Assembly: GCF_002865645.1 (NCBI RefSeq)
Contig: NW_020194692.1
Location: forward strand, 256,208 to 320,207
DNA length: 64,000 nucleotides
Direction: 5' to 3'
From: Hyaloscypha bicolor E
Taxonomy: Eukaryota > Ascomycota > Leotiomycetes > Helotiales > Hyaloscyphaceae
Shown here: in pieces, positions 56,795 to 64,000 of the stretch
Position numbering within the stretch: position 1 is the stretch's first letter
How the letters are laid out: each line of letters begins with the position of its first letter
Made by a program: the position numbers and the translations under genes
Notes under the pieces: model-generated
Databases searched by the model: none
Told to the model about the DNA's origin: nothing
What the model saw: the letters and a program-made list of their open reading frames with translations, nothing else

Positions 56795-58573
56795 TCATAA
56801 CTCTCCTCCCATCGTGATAGCTTCTCTCCAAATCGCTCTCCAAGGCACGCAGTACCTTGGACGCCAAGGCCATCCTTGAAGTCTCCGTTCGACCTCTTCC
56901 CATGAAGACGTATGCAACTTTCTTTCAAGAGCTCTCATAAACCATGGTCTATCTGCATTGAAAGGAGCTGCTCCACCACCAACCAATAGCATCCACAACA
57001 GCAGATCTGCATTTTCCATTCGAAGGCTTTCTAGACCGATCTGCTCTATACTGTATCTGATTGCGGTACAAAGGTCGTGGTAGACCTTGCAGTTTACTTT
57101 CGTCAGTGCTGTCTGCACGTAGAGAAGCGCTGCAGCCCGACAGCATTGTTCCGTTGGAGAGAGAGGTGGGAGAGCATTGCCAATGCTTCCCAGCCTGAAC
57201 AACTTCTGCTCTATACGCACGCGTTTGATACCAAAGGAGAAGAAGTCCTCTTCCGACACAGGATCCACAAGATTTTCCAGGAACTGTGATGCTTCGCAAA
57301 GTTGATTGAGTACATCCAGGAGAGTTGGATCTCCTATGCCCCTGACGGGACCAGGAAAGTGAATAAGTGACAGTCTTGGTTGAGAATCGAGATGCTCCTC
57401 CGGGACGTTATCAATTGTGAACCGTGGGCAAGTCTCAGTCAAGGCTGAATGCAAATGATCAACTCTATGCAGCAAATCAGTGCTTGAAATTGTTGAGCCT
57501 ACAGAATTAACGATCTTGAACTGCAATAATTTACCTCAGGATTAGATGTGTCAGGCATGTATTGAACCCAATTCCCTTCAATCCACCTCGCAACGTGACC
57601 ATCTGTTCGATTCCATCCATATGAATTTTGAATTCTGTGAATCTGTTTTCCGAATCCTAGTTAATGCCGGTCTGTTAATTACGACATTCAAGGAAAACTT
57701 TAAGCTAAAGGCCTCTTACTTTCGTTGCGGAGGCCAACATCTTTAGCAGCTATTAGAAAAATGCTGAAAGAATCCAAGGGTGTAGGAATGCCCACCTCAT
57801 ATCCAGCCAAATGCGAGACAGCAAGTATTGTCTCATCCGAAGTACACAAAATTGGAACATTTAATCTTTCGTTGATAATACGTATAGCTTCCGTTTTATG
57901 TTTCAGACAGAAAACTGTGCCGAGTTCTCGTCCCCGAGCAGCTGAGCGAGTCGACGGGTCAAAGAACGGTTCGCCGCGCCAAGTCATCATATCCAATCCA
58001 CCCTGTGCGAGAATGGTGTGGAAGAGAGCTGTGTCTTGAGTCACTAGTGAGAGGACCCTTGTTCGCAAAGGGTTCGTTGGGACAAATTTGCCTAATGGGA
58101 GAAGACCACCAGCTACAGCGGCGCCGTCTAATTTGAGAGTCACCAAAAGAGTCATCAAAGGCAAGTAGAACAAGAGCTCGCCCAACTGAAATCTTACATG
58201 ACTGTATTGGGGATTTGAAACACTCACAATGATGGAAGATTGTAAAAATATATCTTTCAGTTGGAGATACCGGATATATCTCAAGTTGCTCCATCCTATT
58301 AGACCCAGCAATATCTTCATCACTTGTGTCAACTCCCTCACAGTCTTCATCTTGGCCAAGCTCTGGATTGTGCCACGTAATACTCTTTGGGAATATACGA
58401 TTACCATGTTCAGGTAACTGCTTCGGTTGTAGGGTTCGAAAAGCTGCGCTTCTTTGGTTGCCAAGCCGCTGTCGACGGCGCACATGCTGCATTGCATGAG
58501 AACGCACCCGCCTCTGCGCATCTCTGCTTTTGAACTCATTTGGGTCTGAAAAGCTGATGAACTCTAAATCCAT
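56795..58573 (-). CDS. fungal transcription-factor-domain protein lacking Zn2Cys6
   Basis: Five exons, 58573-58228, 58185-58144, 58091-57720, 57634-57535 and 57482-56795, all join in phase and give 515 residues. The N-terminus FISFSDPNEFKSRDAQRRVR with SHAMQHVRRRQR is the conserved basic start of a common group of fungal regulatory-like proteins. The middle has FGKFVPTNPLRTRVLSLVTQ and DTALFHTILAQGGLDM. The fourth exon gives FKIHMDGIEQMVTLRGGLKG, the signature of the fungal TF C-terminal (Fungal_trans_2-like) domain. There is no Zn2Cys6 cluster. It could be a regulator without its own DNA-binding domain, or a paralogue that lost it. The first two introns are 42 and 52 bp. Confidence 0.85.
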
Positions 58574-59049
58574 CGCCGTTGCCGCAATTGTATCATCAGT
58601 CAGAGGGAAAAGACGAAGAGAACAATCCTACAATTCCCCTCTGGTTCATGTGGTACGTACCTTGCCCATTGTTGACCTTTGCCGCGATTAGTCAGGACCT
58701 CGCATTTACTTCTAGCCCCTTTCCCCTCTTTTGCCACCAACCTAGAGAAATATAGATTTGCTCCTGAAAAGGGGCCAAGGACTAAGCGAGCCACTCAAAA
58801 GGGCGCCGCTGGCAGCCAGCTTAATTAACCGTCTGACAGTTGAAATTATCCAGTAAACGCAGCCTAGGCACATACCAGATGAGAACTCGATGTAACAGCT
58901 CGCGTGAAGGGACGAATAAGCATGCAAGAGACGCATACGCTTGTGCGAGGTCTTTCGACCTTCTTTCAACATTTTCATTACGATATGAACATCAACACGT
59001 GGCTTCTAGCATCCGAACCAAGCTGAAAAAGTCTCTCCATCTCTCAATC

Positions 59050-59916
59050 CTAAATGCCATGCTTCTGCAAGAATTCCAGAATCAAACCTGCAAAAGCCCT
59101 CTCGTTCGTTTCAATCGCGAAGTGTGGCGCATCGAGAAGATGCACCTCCAACTTCTTCACATCCTTCTTGAACGCCTCAGCACCAGGCGGAACAAAAATC
59201 TCGTCGTTTTTCCCCCATACCGCTAGCACTGGGACGTTGCTCGTCCGGAACCACTCTTGGAACTTCGGGTACAAAGGCAAGTTAGTTCCATAATCCCCGA
59301 AGAGATCCAGCTGGATGTCTTTATTGCCTGGTCTTTCCATGAGCGCATAGTCCAGATAGTAAGCCTCCGGGGCTACGCTCTCAGGATTCGGTGCTCCGTT
59401 GTGGTACTGCCACTTCGTAGCGGCAAACGTCAAGATGCTGTTTCGAAGTACCTCGCGGTCTGAAGTGCTATGCGAGGCCCAATAAACCTTGATGGGGTCC
59501 CAGAACGCACCCAGCCCTTCGACGTAGGCATTTCCGTTCTGGGAGATTATGGCTGTGATGGCTTCGGGCCTCTCCAAGGCAAGGCGTAATCCGGCTGGAG
59601 CGCCGTAATCGAATATGTAAATGGCGAACTTGCTGATTTTCAGGGCGTCCACGAAAGCACCGACCGTGGTGGCTAGGCTGGCGAAGGTGTATTTGTATTG
59701 GCGGATTTCCGGAACGACGGTAAAGCCAAAACCAGGCAGGTCCGGTGCAATGACATAGTAGTTCGAAGCGAGGAGCGGAATGAGATTGCGAAATTGATGA
59801 GAAGACGAGGGAAAGCCGTGGAGGAGAAGAATGACGGGCGATGATGGGGATCCAGCAGAGCGGTAGAAGACGTTGACGCCATCAGCTGAGATGTTTGAGA
59901 TCTTTGTGGTGGCCAT
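59050..59916 (-). CDS. alpha/beta hydrolase with Asp nucleophile (epoxide hydrolase/dehalogenase-like)
   Basis: An intronless 288-residue gene. The fold is marked by VILLLHGFPSSSHQFRNLIP (oxyanion HGFP), APDLPGFGFT, the nucleophile elbow IYIFDYGAPAGLRLAL, AVWGKNDEIFVPPGA (acid) and APHFAIET (catalytic His). At the elbow the nucleophile is Asp (FDYGAP) rather than Ser, as in haloalkane dehalogenases and soluble epoxide hydrolases. PGFG and the elbow GAPAG fit that group. No signal peptide, so probably cytosolic. The substrate is not known; family members of this size include fungal hydrolases for xenobiotics. Confidence 0.9.
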   Translation of the reverse strand: MATTKISNISADGVNVFYRSAGSPSSPVILLLHGFPSSSHQFRNLIPLLASNYYVIAPDLPGFGFTVVPEIRQYKYTFASLATTVGAFVDALKISKFAIYIFDYGAPAGLRLALERPEAITAIISQNGNAYVEGLGAFWDPIKVYWASHSTSDREVLRNSILTFAATKWQYHNGAPNPESVAPEAYYLDYALMERPGNKDIQLDLFGDYGTNLPLYPKFQEWFRTSNVPVLAVWGKNDEIFVPPGAEAFKKDVKKLEVHLLDAPHFAIETNERAFAGLILEFLQKHGI

Positions 59917-61100
59917 TGTTGAAGTAACGTTAAGAGTGGATTATTTTTCAGGGGGGAAATGGTGTTCAGAAAGGAAGGATGTTTGGGGAAGAATGATGTC
60001 CGGGGAAGAATGATATAGTTGCCTTGTAAACAAGATAGATAAAACTTCCATCAGAGGGGTCCAACCAACTATTTATCTTCCAAGACGCGTCTTCATTGTA
60101 GCTGAACATCTGCTCCAGGATTGGAGTACTCAACGAAACCTGCAAGCGGGTTATTCATCGATGTTCGAGCTTTTCATCCGCTGCTGACCTTTCAGTTTGG
60201 CAGGGTTTCTTCATGTCTTCTTCATTCAACGACTGAGAATCTTCATTCAAAAGTACAACCGACTATTGACCATCGTGCCCGGCTCGAAGGGATTGGTAGA
60301 TGCTACAATGGTCATGCATGAACACATTCCATTTATGGTGTAGCGCTCTGGAACGGGGAAGAAATTCGCGAATGCAGCCAAGATGGATTGCGTGCATAAA
60401 TCATGACTCCCAACTCTTCCTTCCGAGGCCCCCCCTTCGAAATTCATCGTAGCTTTGTCTTTACGGAGCTGTTGATTCGCCTAAATGTGACCTGGCCAAG
60501 GATTTCAGCTGCATATCCTTTACTAAGCCACTCAATTTGCGGCCATCCAAGAGACCATTCGTCGAACTACAGCTCCAAGATTTTGGGCGGCATTGGCCAT
60601 GGTGAAGATCTGCTTTGCGATGCTTGGTTTTCACGAGTGCTCGACTTTGTTTGACCGAACATTGCGAGGACTTTCTCGCGCGAATGAAAATTGTCCTAGC
60701 TCTCGTATCCGGAGCAGTCACTCCGCACACTTGCTCTGGAAAAAGACACATCAAAGTGATAACGTCAAGAAACTATACAATATTGACGATGACAGAAAAC
60801 AAAATTTCCCAAACGCTTCAATCTTTATCAATTGCAGGCATTGCACATGCGAGGGGAGGTGGCCGCGATTTATTACAGGGGACTGCGGGGGGTGCCGGGT
60901 AAATCTAGTTGACAGGGGGCCGAACCCCTCGTCTGCAGACCTCCAACCCACCTGAGGATTCCACTCGCAACGACAGAACAAGATAACTTCACCCGCAACC
61001 AGAACTAGGAAAGCTTGACAGCGCAGTTGCGTTATTGAGGCACTCGCGCACACAAAACTACGAACCTTAGACTCAGCAGGACCAAAGCCACCCCAAAACC
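59917..61100. other. intergenic region
   Basis: About 1.2 kb upstream of the hydrolase gene on the minus strand. No gene, tRNA or repeat recognised. Confidence 0.4.
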
Positions 61101-61617
61101 ATGTCCGCAGGCTCCGGTATGTTCCATCCCTCCGAATCTTTCCTCACTGACCACTTCCAAGCTCTATACTCTCCCCCCAACCCTCCCCCTTGAGTCCGCA
61201 CAAGAATCCAGCTCTACGCCCCGCACACGCCCCAGTGCATACAATCTGCCTTCCATATCGACGATCCGCTCACCCAGGCCCTCTGCCTATACTCACGCTT
61301 CATCTCTGCCCTCCAGACCCTCTCTCGTCCAGCCCTCTACCCATTCACCTCTCCGCCTTACGCATCCGCCTGCACAACACAAAATCTCACATAAATTTCT
61401 CCATGTCCGTCGTACATTTCATGTTTCAACTCCAGCGAACCGAGCCCTGCATTCCAAATGGCTATTCGAGCTACTCCCTCCCGGACTGTCGATCAACTTT
61501 TTGGGAAAAGACATCTGGCGCTTGAAGTTGCGCGCTGGGATAACTTTTGATGCGGATATGTTGTGGTGGTTGAATGTGGATGTGCGTGAAGTTGGAGAGG
61601 GTTACTATTATGCTTAA
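61101..61617 (+). pseudogene. coding-like region with unresolved frame (possible broken gene)
   Basis: ATG 61101 (MSAGS) is followed by a GTATGT donor at 61117. Downstream there are two overlapping protein-like frames. One, after a TTGAG acceptor near 61196, reads RIQLYAPHTPQCIQSAFHID and PLTQALCLYSRFISALQT before a stop. The other is open for over 400 bp and ends LSINFLGKDIWRLKLRAGIT with FDADMLWWLNVDVREVGEGY, stopping at 61617. Both look real, suggesting a missed intron or a frameshift. No family recognised. Confidence 0.35.
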
Positions 61618-62539
61618 AGATGTTGAGGAGGAAGGGGAAGCGAGGCTGATTGAGTTGGACGGTGTGAGAGATTAGTGGAGGCATATATGATGGGGAAGAA
61701 AAGATATTTTTGGCGGATGAGGGGATTTTGACAGGGAATTCTTGGTTGAGTGATCGCTGCCGGAGCTGAAATTCATAAGGGTAAAAGGGAGATCTTTGAA
61801 TGATGTTTGAACAATTCGGTGAGTGGCCGCAAATGGGCGCGTATGGGTGGCCAGGCTTGAGGGCGACGTTTTTGATGGCTAGACATTGCATCATGTGAGA
61901 ATTGCTGTTGTGGTATTCCCATGGCCATGGTCTGAAATGATCAAAGGATTCTTGTATGTGGAGTCTCCGGGATACAAGTGCAGACCCAATATGTGTCTCC
62001 CCGCTGCCTTACCTCCCAGCGCAACCATTTGTTTTACTTTCCCTTCCACTCTCGAGATACTCTCTCGCAGACATGTCGTTGATCTTTTTTGATTATAGAT
62101 CGAACTTTCAATCAAAACTTGGTACCCTTTCGATGGTGTACAAATCTAGTAAGCCTAATCAGCGTCACGTGATCACGTGATTTCGTGACAAGTTGTCCAC
62201 AAACCTGTCGCTCTCAAACCTGGCTCTGTCCGAGATGTTACTCCTGGAGGAACTCCTAGTCTTGCGAGCTGCGCGGGGCAAGACTTCTGGGTGGTGGAAC
62301 GGAGCTTAACCTAGGTCGCTGAGCCGACGGCATTTGGAGATATTCAATGTCGAAGTGGCGCCATGCTAGTTGTCGTTCAGCCATCCCATTGAATCTTGAC
62401 ATTCAGCGTGGCGCTGCAGCTGAGCGAATGAAGCCCCCCCCTGTTGCCACTCGGCTGGCGATCGTGATAGTATGTAGCCCAGCAACCTCCCACAGCGAAC
62501 GCATTCTCTGACCCAATATTCTGAGCTTTGGCCATCAAA
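61618..62539. other. intergenic region
   Basis: About 0.9 kb. A palindromic CGTGATCACGTGA lies near 62166-62180 and may be a bHLH-type E-box. Otherwise nothing. Confidence 0.4.
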
Positions 62540-63636
62540 ATGGCTTTCACAACAACCTCTTCCCCAGTCTCCTCGTTCGGCCAGCTCACTACCATCTTCA
62601 CGCCGCCCGCAACTTGCTTGGACAACTGCTATGGCGGCGGATTGTCGATATTGCAGGCAGAACTGGGTTACGACCAGTTTCATGGGCTATGGCACACCGA
62701 GTGTTTCCCTCCAAATCACAACCCCAATAGATCGATCGATCCGGTAGGCTGGTATTCACCTGGCGTCTGCCCATCGGGTTATTCTGCAGCACTGGTTTCT
62801 ACCACGACAGAGTCAGCCCTGGAATCACAATACAGCTCTGACGGTTTCAGCATCTCGTCCATCGCTGATGAAACAACCGTGTGGTGCTGCCCCGCGTAAG
62901 CCTCATACCTTAGAGGTGGGAATAATATTTGAGGCATTGACATTTCCATAGGGGATACAGCATGCCTTGGCCGGGGATTATTGGTTGTTCATCATTGGCT
63001 GAAAACATCGTTGTTACGAGTTGTTCTGACAATAGCTATACGAGAACGACGACGCAAAACCCATCACTGGGACCTGTAACTTTTTGGACATGCGAGAGCG
63101 ACAAAACAATTTCGACTTCGGCATCGGTTCTGCCGGCTTACGCAGATCCAATATATGTGAAATACAGGCCATCTGACCTTCCGGTACTGCAGAAGGTGAG
63201 CCCAACCTGGGGTGAATGGGCAAACGCGAAAGCTACGGTCACTGGCGCGACATCATCCTCAGGCGCCCAAACAGGCTCGGCGTCCTCTATCTCATCTGGC
63301 GGGCTGTCTCAAGACGCGAAGATTGCGATAGGCGTAACTATTCCCGTCGTAGTTATCTCCCTTGTCTTAGGTGCCTTTGTTGTGATGAGATGGCATCGGA
63401 AGGGACCACATTCTTCGCTAGCTCGAGAGCCGGGTCTGGGGGTGGAAAAGCCGGAGCTGGATGGCCAGAGAGTGCCAGGTTCGACGGGAGAAAGAAAAGA
63501 ATTATCTGGCACACAGGAGAACGTGATAATTCCAACCCATATTCCCGAGCTCCATGGCGAGTCGTATCAACCGCAACCAGTTGAGATCGATGGACTACAT
63601 TCCAATCTTGTTTCGGAGTTGGACAGAGCGAGATAG
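62540..63636 (+). CDS. Ser/Thr-rich single-pass surface protein
   Basis: Two exons, 62540-62895 and 62952-63636, with a 56-bp intron (GTAAGC donor, TTGAC branch, CATAG acceptor) joining A to GYSMPW in phase; 346 residues. There is no obvious cleavable signal peptide at the ATG chosen (MAFTTTSSPVSSFGQL). The N-terminal 220 residues are Cys-containing (ATCLDNCYGGG, SPGVCPSGY, VWCCPA) and Ser/Thr-rich. One TM helix (KIAIGVTIPVVVISLVLGAF) at about residue 235 precedes a basic MRWHRK stop and a Pro/Glu-rich cytoplasmic tail. This layout is widespread among Pezizomycotina proteins of unknown function at the cell surface. Confidence 0.8.
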
Positions 63637-64000
63637 GGTAGAATTGACTATGTATATCAGCAGTATGGGTATTATTGAAGTTCCCGTTGCAGTGCATGCA
63701 TATCCAGAACAACACCCAGAAGAATGACTGGAGTTCAAAAGCACTTCTTTCACTGCGGTCAAACAGCAATTCAACAAGGCTATGGTCGCTGGGGACACAT
63801 GAAGGACACCACGCTTCCACATATCAAGAGCAAGGCAGGAGATACTGTCGAATTGGCTACGGTTTCAAAGGAGCATTGCTACACACAGCGCATGAAAGGG
63901 GGGGTGGGGGCGTGGTTTTCTGTGAAGTGAGAGTTGTACAGTTGAAGGAGGGTGGAATCGTGCTTCTTCTGATGTATATACAATCTAGCTTCTTCACAAT
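63637..64000. other. 3' flank, no gene recognised
   Basis: Contains only short overlapping frames on both strands. Confidence 0.4.

Overview
This is a nuclear segment from a filamentous ascomycete (Pezizomycotina), and Helotiales-like Leotiomycetes look most likely. Most genes carry short introns of about 40-110 bp with GTAAGT/GTATGT-type donors and CTAAC/CTGAC branch sites. The families are fungal: a LaeA-like methyltransferase, a fungal transcription-factor domain protein, an eqolisin protease, a siderophore MFS transporter, a DUF3712-like protein and a DHA2-type MFS pseudogene. The AT-rich, stop-riddled transposon island is typical of genomes with repeat-induced point mutation (RIP). The order-level placement is an inference.

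Layout. 1-381 is the 3' end of an unrecognised gene. 1151-3138 is a broken 14-TM MFS transporter. 6477-9169 is a single-pass membrane protein with a long disordered N-terminus and an EGF-like motif. 14075-15290 is an eqolisin (G1) glutamic peptidase without a signal peptide. 16281-16831 is a broken gene of a fungal hypothetical family. 17502-25868 is an 8.4-kb AT-rich island bounded by a short inverted repeat and TA dinucleotides. It holds a RIP-mutated Helitron (about 18000-22450), trinucleotide tracts, a decayed Tc1/mariner-like transposase on the minus strand, and a near-perfect 146-bp foldback element.

26041-29313 is rich in small non-autonomous elements: a pogo/Fot-like MITE and a hAT-like MITE with an 8-bp target duplication. 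A small secreted cysteine-containing protein lies between them. 30052-36417 carries a POA1-like macrodomain phosphatase, a multi-TM glycoprotein and a coiled-coil protein. 36798-38963 is a multi-TM membrane protein gene whose signal-peptide codons are split by a second copy of the pogo/Fot-like MITE; it is also frameshifted. A second foldback element lies at 39762-39919.

40735-45917 is a gene-rich stretch: DUF3712-like protein, LaeA-like methyltransferase and HAD sugar/glycerol phosphatase. A 916-bp element with 96-bp terminal inverted repeats (46002-46917) follows the phosphatase. 48117-49996 is a siderophore-iron transporter with an exact match to the GATA-type iron-repressor consensus upstream. 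50700-52846 is a proline-rich repeat protein with a C-terminal Cys4 motif. The rest holds a small basic hypothetical protein, a fungal transcription-factor-domain protein with no Zn2Cys6 cluster, an Asp-nucleophile alpha/beta hydrolase, an unresolved coding-like region, and a Ser/Thr-rich membrane protein (62540-63636).

The genes do not form an obvious biosynthetic cluster. The main story is genome dynamics: at least four distinct DNA-transposon-derived families, two of them present as pairs, plus RIP decay, gene breakage and one MITE caught inside a coding sequence. Gene models were made by hand from splice signals and reading-frame phase, and no database search was run.
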